A stretch of 64,000 nt of DNA, taken from NCBI GenBank assembly GCA_964545205.1, contig CAZJFH010000009.1:28355-92354 (forward strand). Reading direction: 5' to 3'. Shown piece by piece: positions 1 to 6,924 of the stretch. The notes below the pieces were generated by a model, which was not told where the DNA came from, did not search any database, and was given only the letters and a program-made list of their open reading frames with translations. This DNA is from CAZJFH01 sp964545205. GTDB taxonomy: Bacteria; Pseudomonadota; Alphaproteobacteria; Rhodospirillales; Magnetospirillaceae. Both the position numbers and the translations under genes were made by a program. Position 1 is the first letter of the stretch; each line of letters starts with the position of its first letter.

Positions 1-110
1 GCGAAGTCCATGACGGCTGTATTGCGCAAATAATAAATTTTGGTGAAACGGCCGTCTGTCATCGTCAATTCATGCACGCCCGGCCGTGAATCAACTATCC
101 ATTCGGTCAT
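1..110 (-). CDS. Hypothetical protein, 5' end only (truncated by window edge)
   Basis: Reading leftward from an ATG at 110-108, 36 codons stay open to the window edge. The peptide begins MTEWIVDSRPG and continues with HELTMTDGRF. A GAGG Shine-Dalgarno-like sequence sits just upstream of the ATG on the minus strand. The stretch is clearly more AT-rich than everything downstream, so it may be recently acquired or simply unusual. I do not recognise the family. It is divergent from the lipid-remodelling operon, so the 30 bases between the two starts, plus part of this gene, must hold both promoters. Confidence 0.5.
   Translation of the reverse strand, partial: MTEWIVDSRPGVHELTMTDGRFTKIYYLRNTAVMDF
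56..73 (+). promoter_or_regulatory. Candidate Pho box upstream of the lipid-remodelling operon
   Basis: CTGTCAT at 56-62 is an exact match to a PhoB half-site. The second half-site position (67-73, AATTCAT) matches the consensus at four of seven bases. The 4-base spacer is CGTC rather than the usual AT-rich sequence. The site lies 68 bases before the first start codon of the operon, inside the divergent truncated gene. It is suggestive because PlcP, Agt and Bta genes are PhoB-controlled in other alphaproteobacteria, but a partial match this short could be chance. Confidence 0.3.
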
Positions 111-140
111 GACGTACCTCGTCCGCAGCAACGGCGCCCC

Positions 141-998
141 ATGACAGCCATGTCGTCCGTGCGCCATTACCGCACGATCTGGATTTCGGACGTGCATCTC
201 GGAACGCGGGGCTGCAAGGCCGACCTGCTTCTCGACTTCCTGAAAAACACCGAGTCCGAAAGCCTGTATCTGGTCGGCGACATCGTCGACGGCTGGCGGC
301 TCCGGCGCGGCTGGTACTGGCCGCAGGCCCACAACGACGTCGTCCAGAAGCTGCTGCGCAAGGCGCGCAAGGGCACGCGCGTCGTGTTCGTGCCCGGCAA
401 CCACGACGAGTTCGCCCGCGACTACGCCGGCCACCTGTTCGGCGACGTCCTGTGCGTGCGCGAGGCCGAGCACGAGACCGCCGACGGCAAGCGGCTGCTG
501 GTGCTGCACGGCGACGCCTTCGACGGCGTCGTCTGCCACGCGCGCTGGCTGGCGGTGCTCGGCGACCACGCCTACACGCTGGCGCTGGCGCTGAACCACG
601 TCTTCAACCTGGCGCGGCGGCGGCTCGGCTATCCGTACTGGTCGCTGTCCTCGTATCTCAAGCACAAGGTCAAGAACGCGGTCCAGTTCATCGGCCGCTT
701 CGAGCAGGCGATGGCCGACCACGCCCGCCAGCGCGGTTTCGACGGCGTCGTCTGCGGCCACATCCACCATGCCGAGACCCGCGAGGTCGGCGGCATCCTC
801 TACTGCAACGACGGCGACTGGGTCGAGAGCTGCACCGCTCTCGCCGAGCACCGCGACGGCCGGCTGGAGATCATCCGCTGGGCCGAGTTGCGGCAATTCT
901 CCTTCCTCGACGCGAAGGTCCCGGAATGCGCATTCTCGTCGTCTCCGACGCCTGGTATCCACAGATCAACGGCGTCGTGCGAACCCTCGACACGCTGA
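141..998 (+). CDS. PlcP-like phospholipase C / calcineurin-type metallophosphoesterase
   Basis: Metallophosphoesterase of 285 aa with the full motif set: SDVHLG near residue 13, GDIVDGW near 46, GNHDEF near 87, HGDAFDG near 122 and GHIHH near 206. The fold is shared by LpxH (UDP-diacylglucosamine hydrolase) and by PlcP, the cytoplasmic phospholipase C that releases diacylglycerol from phospholipids under phosphate limitation. The downstream GT4, btaA and btaB genes strongly favour PlcP. The start may be ATG 141 or ATG 150; neither has a clear ribosome binding site. Its last 73 bases overlap the next gene, so the C-terminal 24 or so residues could be non-native. LpxH activity cannot be excluded from sequence alone. 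Confidence 0.75.
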   Translation: MTAMSSVRHYRTIWISDVHLGTRGCKADLLLDFLKNTESESLYLVGDIVDGWRLRRGWYWPQAHNDVVQKLLRKARKGTRVVFVPGNHDEFARDYAGHLFGDVLCVREAEHETADGKRLLVLHGDAFDGVVCHARWLAVLGDHAYTLALALNHVFNLARRRLGYPYWSLSSYLKHKVKNAVQFIGRFEQAMADHARQRGFDGVVCGHIHHAETREVGGILYCNDGDWVESCTALAEHRDGRLEIIRWAELRQFSFLDAKVPECAFSSSPTPGIHRSTASCEPSTR

Positions 999-1960
999 GG
1001 GCCGAACTGGCCCGCCTCGGCCACGAGGTGCTGCTGATCACGCCCGAGCTGTTCCGCAACGTCCCCTGTCCGACCTATCCGGAGATCCGCCTGGTGCTGG
1101 CCCCCGGCGCCGGGGTGGCGAAGCTGATCGAGGCCCACCAGCCCTGCGCCATCCACATCGCCACCGAGGGGCCGCTGGGCTGGGCGGCGCGGCGGTTCTG
1201 CCTGCGCCGCCGCCTCCCCTTCACCACCGCCTACCACACCCGCTTCCCCGAGTACCTCCACGCCCGCTTCCGCATGCCGCTGGGCGCCACCTACGCCATG
1301 ATGCGCCGCTTCCACGCGCCGGCGGCCTCGGTGATGGTGGCGACCCGGAGCATCCAGGACGAGCTCGAGACGCGCGGCTTCCGCAACATCCGCCGCTGGT
1401 CGCGCGGCGTCGACACCGAGCTGTTCCGGCCGCGCCCGGGCGAGCGCCCCGCCGACCTGCCCGAGCTGCCGCGGCCGGTGTTCCTCAACGTCGGCCGGGT
1501 GGCGGTCGAGAAGAACGTCGGCGCGTTCCTCGACCTCGACCTGCCCGGCAGCAAGCTCGTGGTCGGCGACGGCCCGCAGCTCGAGGCCCTGCGCCGCGCC
1601 CATCCCGAGGTCCACTTCGCCGGCGCCCGCAGCGGCGACGACCTGGCGCTGCACTACGCCGCCGCCGACGTCTTCGTGTTTCCCAGCCGCACCGACACTT
1701 TCGGCCTGGTGCTGCTGGAGGCGCTGGCCGCCGGACTGCCGGTCGCCGCCTATCCGGTTCCCGGTCCGCGCGACGTCATAGCCGAGGCGCCGGTCGGCGT
1801 TCTCGACGACGACCTGCGCCGCGCCGCGCTGGCGGCGCTCGACATCCGGCGCGCGGCCTGCCGCGAGCATGCCCAGGGCTATTCCTGGCAGGCCAGCGCG
1901 CGCCAGTTCCTGTCCAACCTGCGGCCCCTCGACGGCACGGCCTGGAACGCCGCCGCCTGA
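926..1960 (+). CDS. GT4 glycosyltransferase, Agt-like (diacylglycerol glycosyltransferase candidate)
   Basis: 344-aa family-4 glycosyltransferase. The N-terminal strand MRILVVSDAWYPQINGVVRT is typical of the SqdX/MgtA/Agt branch; the donor-binding part carries NVGRVAVEKN, VVGDGP and PSRTDTFGLVLLEALA, where the usual first acid of the E-x7-E motif is Asp. In alphaproteobacteria Agt makes glucosyl- or glucuronosyl-diacylglycerol from the diacylglycerol supplied by PlcP, and the two genes are often adjacent. Here they overlap by 73 bases. The open frame extends upstream to 452, but homology begins at the ATG at 926. No signal peptide; the enzyme should be membrane-associated at the cytoplasmic face. 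Sugar specificity cannot be read from the sequence. Confidence 0.8.
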   Translation: MRILVVSDAWYPQINGVVRTLDTLRAELARLGHEVLLITPELFRNVPCPTYPEIRLVLAPGAGVAKLIEAHQPCAIHIATEGPLGWAARRFCLRRRLPFTTAYHTRFPEYLHARFRMPLGATYAMMRRFHAPAASVMVATRSIQDELETRGFRNIRRWSRGVDTELFRPRPGERPADLPELPRPVFLNVGRVAVEKNVGAFLDLDLPGSKLVVGDGPQLEALRRAHPEVHFAGARSGDDLALHYAAADVFVFPSRTDTFGLVLLEALAAGLPVAAYPVPGPRDVIAEAPVGVLDDDLRRAALAALDIRRAACREHAQGYSWQASARQFLSNLRPLDGTAWNAAA

Positions 1961-2002
1961 GGGCGCCCCTCCGCCAACCCCAACCGACATCGAAGGACCC
2001 CG

Positions 2003-3193
2003 ATGACCTACGCCCTGTTGCAGGACGCGATGGCGACGAAGCCGACCATCAGCCGTGAAGGCCTGCTCGACCGCCTGTTCGCCTGGTGGTTCGGCCGCTT
2101 CGTCTACAACCAGATCTGGGAGGATCCGCGCGTCGATCTCGAGGCGATGGCGCTCGACGCCGACAGCCGCGTCGTCACCATCGCCTCGGGCGGCTGCAAC
2201 ATGATGGCCTATCTGGCCGCCGGCCCGGCGCGGGTCACCGCCGTCGATCTCAACCCGTGCCACGTCCATCTCAGCCGGCTCAAGCTGGCGGCGGCGCGCC
2301 ACCTGCCGACGCACGACGACTTCTTCGCCATGTTCGGCGACGGCGCCGATCCGGCGAACGTCGAGCGCTATCACCTGCGGCTGCGGACGCGGCTGCCGAC
2401 CGACACCCGCGAGTGGTGGGACGAGAACATCGGCTGGTTCGCCGACGGCTTCTACGGCCGCAGCCTGCTCGGCCGCTTCATCGGCTTCCTGCACGTCGCC
2501 GGCCGGGTGCTCGGCCACGATCCGGGCAAGCTGCTGACGGCGGCCACCATCGACGAGCAGCGGGCGCTGTTCGATCGCCATGTCGGGCCGGTCTTCGACA
2601 GCCTGCCGGTGCGGCTGGCCGGCAAGCTGCCCTTCGCGCTCTACAGCCTCGGCATCCCGCCGCGCCAGACCGCCGCGCTGCGCCGGGCCGGCGGCGGCGA
2701 TCTCGCCGATCTGTGCCGCCAGCGCGTGCGCCGGCTGGCCTGCGACTTCCCGCTGTCCGACAACTACTTCGCCTGGCAGGCCTTCGGCCGCCGCTACGAT
2801 CCCAGCGGCGCCGCCGTGCCCGACTATCTCAAGCCGGGCGCCTTCGAGTCCCTGCGCGCCCACGCCGACAGGGGCGAGGTGCGGCTGACCACGGTGACCG
2901 AGCACCTGCGCGAGCAGCCGGCGCGCAGCGTCGACGCCGTGGTGCTGCTCGACGCCCAGGACTGGATGGACGGCCGCCAGCTGACCGAGCTGTGGGCCGA
3001 GATCGCCCGCGCCGGCCGGCCCGGCGCGCGGGTGATCTTCCGCACCGCCGCCGAGGACAGCCCGCTGCCCGGCCAGGTTCCCGACGACCTGCTGGCGCGC
3101 TTCGGCTATCGCCGCGAGCGCTCGCTGGAGCTCGGCGCCCGCGACCGCTCGGCGATCTACGGCGGATTCCACCTCTACGTCCTGGAGCGCTGA
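2003..3193 (+). CDS. btaA: BtaA: SAM:diacylglycerol 3-amino-3-carboxypropyltransferase (DUF3419)
   Basis: 396-aa protein of the DUF3419/BtaA family, which transfers the aminocarboxypropyl group of S-adenosylmethionine to diacylglycerol, the first step of betaine lipid (DGTS) synthesis. Visible family features are the early QIWEDPRVD block, the SAM-binding VVTIASGGCNMM loop followed by AVDLNP, and the late LLDAQDWMD block. An AAGGA ribosome binding site lies 5-10 bases before ATG 2003. btaB follows after a single base, matching the usual btaA-btaB pairing. With the PlcP-like gene upstream this converts phospholipid-derived diacylglycerol to a phosphorus-free lipid. Confidence 0.9.
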   Translation: MTYALLQDAMATKPTISREGLLDRLFAWWFGRFVYNQIWEDPRVDLEAMALDADSRVVTIASGGCNMMAYLAAGPARVTAVDLNPCHVHLSRLKLAAARHLPTHDDFFAMFGDGADPANVERYHLRLRTRLPTDTREWWDENIGWFADGFYGRSLLGRFIGFLHVAGRVLGHDPGKLLTAATIDEQRALFDRHVGPVFDSLPVRLAGKLPFALYSLGIPPRQTAALRRAGGGDLADLCRQRVRRLACDFPLSDNYFAWQAFGRRYDPSGAAVPDYLKPGAFESLRAHADRGEVRLTTVTEHLREQPARSVDAVVLLDAQDWMDGRQLTELWAEIARAGRPGARVIFRTAAEDSPLPGQVPDDLLARFGYRRERSLELGARDRSAIYGGFHLYVLER

Positions 3194-3194
3194 C

Positions 3195-3833
3195 ATGGCG
3201 GTGGTCGCGGCCGCCGCGGCGATGGACCGGATGTATCGCCTGCAGCGGCACATCTACGATCCGACGCGCAGGTTCTACCTGCTCGGCCGCGACGCCACCC
3301 TGGCGGCGATGGCGTTGCCGCCCGGCGCCCGGGTGCTCGAGGTCGGCTGCGGCACCGGGCGCAACCTGATCCGGCTGGCGCGGCTGTATCCGCAAGCCGA
3401 GCTGGTCGGCATCGACGCCTCGGCGGCGATGCTTCGGACGGCGGCGCGCAAGACCGCCGCCGCCGGGCTCGGCCGGCGCGTGCGGCTGGTGCACGGTCTG
3501 GCCGACGAATACGCCGACGCGGACGGCTTCGACGCGGTGCTGTTCTCCTACGTGCTGTCGATGATCCCGGCCTGGGAGCCGGCGCTGGAGCGGGGGCTCG
3601 CCAATCTGCGCCCGGGCGGCGCCGTGCACGTCGTCGACTTCTGGGACCAGGCGGCGCTGCCGGCCTGGTTCGGCGCGCTGCTGCGCCGCTGGCTGGCGCT
3701 GTTCGGGGTGTTCCACCGCCCGGCGGTGCTGGCGCGGTTCGACGCGATGGCCGCCGAGGGCAGGGGGGCGCTGGACGTCGCCGGCGTCGCCGGCCGCTAC
3801 GCCTATCGCCTGCGCTATCTGCCGGCGCCCTGA
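3195..3833 (+). CDS. btaB: BtaB: SAM-dependent N-methyltransferase of betaine lipid synthesis
   Basis: 212-aa class I methyltransferase with motif I VLEVGCGTGRN at about residues 41-51 and an acidic post-I residue in LVGIDAS. BtaB methylates the amino group of the homoserine headgroup made by BtaA three times, giving DGTS. The start codon lies one base after the btaA stop, implying translational coupling, and the next gene begins two bases after its own stop. The length fits the bacterial BtaB family. Without the neighbour it would only be called a generic methyltransferase; the function rests on the btaA context. Confidence 0.85.
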   Translation: MAVVAAAAAMDRMYRLQRHIYDPTRRFYLLGRDATLAAMALPPGARVLEVGCGTGRNLIRLARLYPQAELVGIDASAAMLRTAARKTAAAGLGRRVRLVHGLADEYADADGFDAVLFSYVLSMIPAWEPALERGLANLRPGGAVHVVDFWDQAALPAWFGALLRRWLALFGVFHRPAVLARFDAMAAEGRGALDVAGVAGRYAYRLRYLPAP

Positions 3834-3835
3834 GC

Positions 3836-4837
3836 ATGCGCGTCGCCATCGTCACCGACGCCTGGCATCCCCAGCGCAACGGCGTCGTGCGCGTCGTCGA
3901 CACGCTGGCGCGGCGCCTGCGGGCGCGCGGCCATGCGGTCGGGCTGCTGACGCCCGAGGCTTTCCGCCGCGTGCCGATGCCCGGCTACCCCGAGATCGGG
4001 CTGGCGGTGCTGCCGGGGCGCGGCGTCGCCGCCTTCCTCGACGGCTTCGCGCCCGACGCCGTGCATCTGGTCACCGAGGGGCCGCTGGGCTGGGCGGCGC
4101 GGCGCTGGTGCCTCGATCGCGGCTTTCCCTTCACCACCGCCTACCACACCCAGTTCCCGCACTACGTCAAGGCGCGGCTCGGGCTGCCGCTGTCCTGGGG
4201 CTTCCGGGCCGTCCGCCGCTTCCACGCGCCCTCGGCCGGGGTGCTGGTGCCGTCGCATTCGGTCCGTCGCGAGCTGGCCGGGCGCGGCTTCGGCAACCTG
4301 CGGCAATGGTCGCACGGCGTCGACGCCGCCACCTTCCGGCCGCTGGCCAAGGACCGGTTCGCCCTGCCGCGGCCGATCTTTCTCTATGTCGGCCGCGTCA
4401 CCGTGGACAAGAACCTGCCGGCCTTCCTCGACCTCGACCTGCCGGGCAGCAAGGTGGTGGTCGGCGACGGCCCGGCGCGCGCGGCGCTGATGCGCCGCTA
4501 TCCGCGGGTGCTGTTCCACATCGCCAACGGCGACGCCGAGCTGGCGCGCTGCTACTCGGCCGCCGACGCCTTCGTCTTCCCCAGCCTGACCGACACCTTC
4601 GGCCTGGTGATGCTGGAGGCGCTGGCCTGCGGCGTTCCCGTCGCCGCCTTCCCGGTCACCGGCCCGCGCGACGTGATCGGCGGCTCGGGCGCCGGCGTCC
4701 TCGATGCCGACCTGCGCGCTGCGGCGCTGCGCGCGCTGGCCGTCCCGCCGGAGCTGTGCCGCCGCCATGCCGAGGCGTTCTCGTGGGATTCGGTGGCCCA
4801 GGAGTTCCTGCGCTTCCTGGCGCCGGCGGGCGACTGA
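3836..4837 (+). CDS. Second GT4 glycosyltransferase, paralogue of the 926-1960 gene
   Basis: 333-aa GT4 enzyme clearly related to the first glycosyltransferase of the operon. Both share the WAARR block, FTTAYHT, FHAPSA/FHAPAA, a W-S-x-G-V-D element, FLDLDLPGSK and the TDTFGLV-x-LEALA donor motif. It begins two bases after the btaB stop, so the operon has one copy on each side of btaAB. A likely role is a second diacylglycerol glycosylation: another sugar, or adding a second sugar to the first product. Sequence cannot decide between these. No further gene follows in the operon. Confidence 0.75.
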   Translation: MRVAIVTDAWHPQRNGVVRVVDTLARRLRARGHAVGLLTPEAFRRVPMPGYPEIGLAVLPGRGVAAFLDGFAPDAVHLVTEGPLGWAARRWCLDRGFPFTTAYHTQFPHYVKARLGLPLSWGFRAVRRFHAPSAGVLVPSHSVRRELAGRGFGNLRQWSHGVDAATFRPLAKDRFALPRPIFLYVGRVTVDKNLPAFLDLDLPGSKVVVGDGPARAALMRRYPRVLFHIANGDAELARCYSAADAFVFPSLTDTFGLVMLEALACGVPVAAFPVTGPRDVIGGSGAGVLDADLRAAALRALAVPPELCRRHAEAFSWDSVAQEFLRFLAPAGD

Positions 4838-4987
4838 CCGCCGGCGACCTCGCCGAACCGGCCGGGGCGCTGCGGCGCGAGGCCTCGGGCTTCCTGACGC
4901 GGGTCCGGGGCGGACGGTGATTTCGTCACCGACGCGGCCGGCCGGGCATGCTATGGCTGTCCGGCATCGCAATCCCGGAGCCCGCCC

Positions 4988-5140
4988 GTGAACACCTTCG
5001 TCGTCGCCTGGATCGCCGTCATCGCCGTGCTGCTGGTCGTCGCCGTGCTGGCCAGGCGCGCCGCCGCCGCCGAGGGCCGCATCTGCGGCACCTCGGACAA
5101 GGGCGGCGATTCCTGCTGCGGCGGCGGCAGCTGCGGGTGA
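4988..5140 (+). CDS. Small Cys-rich single-pass membrane peptide (50 aa)
   Basis: A GTG start at 4988, preceded by GGAG at 4977-4980, opens a 50-residue peptide. It has one hydrophobic helix (about residues 4-23), two arginines, and a C-terminal tail CGTSDKGGDSCCGGGSCG with four cysteines. Such short membrane proteins with Cys/Gly-rich tails occur in many proteobacteria and some are linked to FeoB iron transport, but no feo gene is present here. A GC-rich hairpin at about 5161-5180 separates it from the convergent RidA gene. Function unknown; reality is supported by the RBS and the sensible composition. Confidence 0.55.
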   Translation: MNTFVVAWIAVIAVLLVVAVLARRAAAAEGRICGTSDKGGDSCCGGGSCG

Positions 5141-5180
5141 CGGCTCCTTGATCGCCGGATAGCGGGGCGCTCGCCCCGGA

Positions 5181-5582
5181 TCAGTCCGGCACCACCGCCG
5201 TCGTCTCGATCTCGACCTTGCCGCCGGTCTCGATCAGGCCCTTGACGACGATCACCGCCATCACCGGATAGTGGCGGCCGATGATCTCGCGGTAGGCGGC
5301 GCCGATCTCCTTGGCGGCGTTCATGTACTCGTCCTTGTCGGTGATGAACCAGGTCATGCGCACGATGTGCTCGGGCTTGGCGCCGGCCTCGTTCAGCACC
5401 GCGACGATGTTGGTCAGCGCCTGGCGCACCTGGCCGGCGAAGTCGTCGGTCTCGAACTTCTCCTCGGGCGTCCAGCCGACCATGCCGGCGACGAACACCA
5501 TGCGCCCGCGCGCCGAGATGCCGTTGCTGTAGCCTTTGGGCCGCGGCCAGCCCGGCGGGTTCAGGATCTCCATGGCGCTCAT
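5181..5582 (-). CDS. RidA/YjgF-family enamine-imine deaminase
   Basis: 133-aa single-domain RidA-family protein. It has the YSNGISARGRMVFVAG opening, the AEHIVRMT-type strand (EHIVRMTWFIT) and an ending near PVMAVIVVKGLIETGGKVEIE. The arginine that binds carboxylates in RidA (Arg105 in E. coli) is not in its usual context, suggesting one of the specialised subgroups. RidA proteins hydrolyse reactive enamines and imines. The gene is divergent from an anthraniloyl-CoA degradation operon whose hydroxylation/reduction product is a cyclic enamine CoA ester, so it probably speeds loss of ammonia from that intermediate. Promoter and operator lie in 5583-5658. Confidence 0.8.
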   Translation of the reverse strand: MSAMEILNPPGWPRPKGYSNGISARGRMVFVAGMVGWTPEEKFETDDFAGQVRQALTNIVAVLNEAGAKPEHIVRMTWFITDKDEYMNAAKEIGAAYREIIGRHYPVMAVIVVKGLIETGGKVEIETTAVVPD

Positions 5583-5612
5583 CCTCCTTCTGGACTAGTG
5601 GATTTCGGAGAT

Positions 5613-5628
5613 AGTTTATGCATAAACT
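5613..5628. promoter_or_regulatory. Perfect 16-bp palindrome, probable MarR operator
   Basis: AGTTTATGCATAAACT is a perfect 16-base palindrome in the 76-base gap between the divergent RidA gene and the SDR-MarR gene. It is AT-rich in a region of about 70% GC. MarR proteins bind palindromes of about this size with a central ATGCAT-like core. The first gene to the right encodes a MarR domain, so autoregulation and joint control of both transcripts is the simplest reading. Confidence 0.65.
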
Positions 5629-5658
5629 TTCTTCGTTGGCAAAGGACGCTTGCGACAG

Positions 5659-6924
5659 ATGGCGACTACGACTTCCGATCAGCTCTCCCTCGCCGGCCGC
5701 CACGCGGTGGTCACCGGCGGCTCGCGCGGCATCGGCGCGGCGGTGGCGCACGCGCTGGCCGCCGAGGGCGCGGCGGTGACGGTGATCGGGCGCACCGCGG
5801 CCAGCCTCGAGGAACGCGTCGCCGCCTTGCGCGCCGCCGGCGCCGAGGCGGCCTACGAGACCGCCGACGTCACCGAGGCCGCGGCCGTCGACCGCGCCTT
5901 CGCGGCCGCCGCCGAGCGCTTCGGCCCGGTCGCGGTGCTGGTCGCCAACGCCGGCGGTGCGCGCTCGGCGCCCTATCAGCGCACCGACGCCGCATTGCTC
6001 GACGAGATGCTGCGGCTCAACCTGCATTCCGCCCACCACTGCATCCGGGCGGTGCTGCCGGGCATGAAGGCGGCGGGATGGGGCCGCATCGTGGCCGTGG
6101 CCTCGACCGCGGCGCTCGAAGGCCATCCCTACGTCTCGGCCTATTGCGCCGCCAAGCACGCGCTGCTCGGCCTGGTGCGGGCGCTGGCCGCCGAGCTGCA
6201 GGGCGGCGGCGTCACCGTCAACGCCGTCTGCCCCGGCTTCGTCGACACCGACATGACCCGCGACTCGGTCGCCAAGATCGTCGCCGCCACCGGCCGCAGC
6301 GCGGATGCGGCGCGCGACAGCCTGGCGCGGCTCAATCCGCAGGGCCGGCTGATCCGCCCCGAGGAGGTCGCCGCCGCGGTGGTCGGGCTGTGCCTGGGCC
6401 AGGCGAACGGCCGCGCCCGGCTGGTCGAGCCCGAGGACGAGGCCTTGCCGGTCCGGCTGTGGCTGCGCCTGCTGGCGACGGCCGGACTGATCGAGGCGCG
6501 GCTGCGCCGGCGGCTGCAGCGCAACTTCGACACCACCATGCCGCGCTTCGACGCGCTGGCCCAGCTCGACCGCGCCGCCGACGGCATGACCCTGGGGCGG
6601 CTGTCGGAGCGGATGATGGTGACCAAGGGCAACATCACCGGCCTGGTCGAGCGCATGGTCGAGGACGGCCTGGTCGAGCGCCTGCCGGTGCCCGCGGACC
6701 GCCGCTCGAGCATCGTCCGCCTGACCGCCGGCGGCCGGACGCGCTTCGCCGCCATGGCGCCCGAGATGCAGGGCTGGATCCGCGAGATCGTCTCGGGGCT
6801 GACGCACGACGAGCAGGAGCGCCTGCACGGACTCATCGGCCGCCTCAGGGCGGCGGCCGAACGCGACGACAACCAGGAACACGAGGACCGTCCGCCATGT
6901 ACGTCATCGAAGGGGCCGCGCTGA
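5659..6924 (+). CDS. In-frame fusion of a short-chain dehydrogenase and a MarR regulator
   Basis: A single 421-codon frame joins two normally separate proteins. Residues about 8-255 are a classical SDR: TGGSRGIG cofactor loop, NAG, catalytic Ser and YCAAKHA (Tyr/Lys). From about residue 262 it is a nearly complete MarR: LPVRLWLRLL, TTMPRFD, the recognition-helix region LSERMMVTKGNITGLV and the wing ADRRSSIVRLT. The SDR lacks its usual last strand and the MarR lacks its own start; the junction lies near 6400-6440. No stop separates them. TTG 5650 is an alternative start; a GTG in frame near 6380 could start MarR alone. It overlaps the next gene by 28 bases. Role: probably the 3-hydroxyacyl-CoA dehydrogenase step plus control of the pathway. 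Confidence 0.8.
   Translation: MATTTSDQLSLAGRHAVVTGGSRGIGAAVAHALAAEGAAVTVIGRTAASLEERVAALRAAGAEAAYETADVTEAAAVDRAFAAAAERFGPVAVLVANAGGARSAPYQRTDAALLDEMLRLNLHSAHHCIRAVLPGMKAAGWGRIVAVASTAALEGHPYVSAYCAAKHALLGLVRALAAELQGGGVTVNAVCPGFVDTDMTRDSVAKIVAATGRSADAARDSLARLNPQGRLIRPEEVAAAVVGLCLGQANGRARLVEPEDEALPVRLWLRLLATAGLIEARLRRRLQRNFDTTMPRFDALAQLDRAADGMTLGRLSERMMVTKGNITGLVERMVEDGLVERLPVPADRRSSIVRLTAGGRTRFAAMAPEMQGWIREIVSGLTHDEQERLHGLIGRLRAAAERDDNQEHEDRPPCTSSKGPR

Noticed and set aside
141..998. Calling the first phosphoesterase LpxH
   Set aside because: Motifs are shared by LpxH and PlcP; the linked Agt-like, btaA and btaB genes favour PlcP, so LpxH is kept only as an alternative.
800..3253. Minus-strand open frame of 817 codons opposite the lipid operon
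   Set aside because: Repetitive Arg/Ala/Val/Gly sequence without recognisable domains, opposite btaA and the glycosyltransferase gene.
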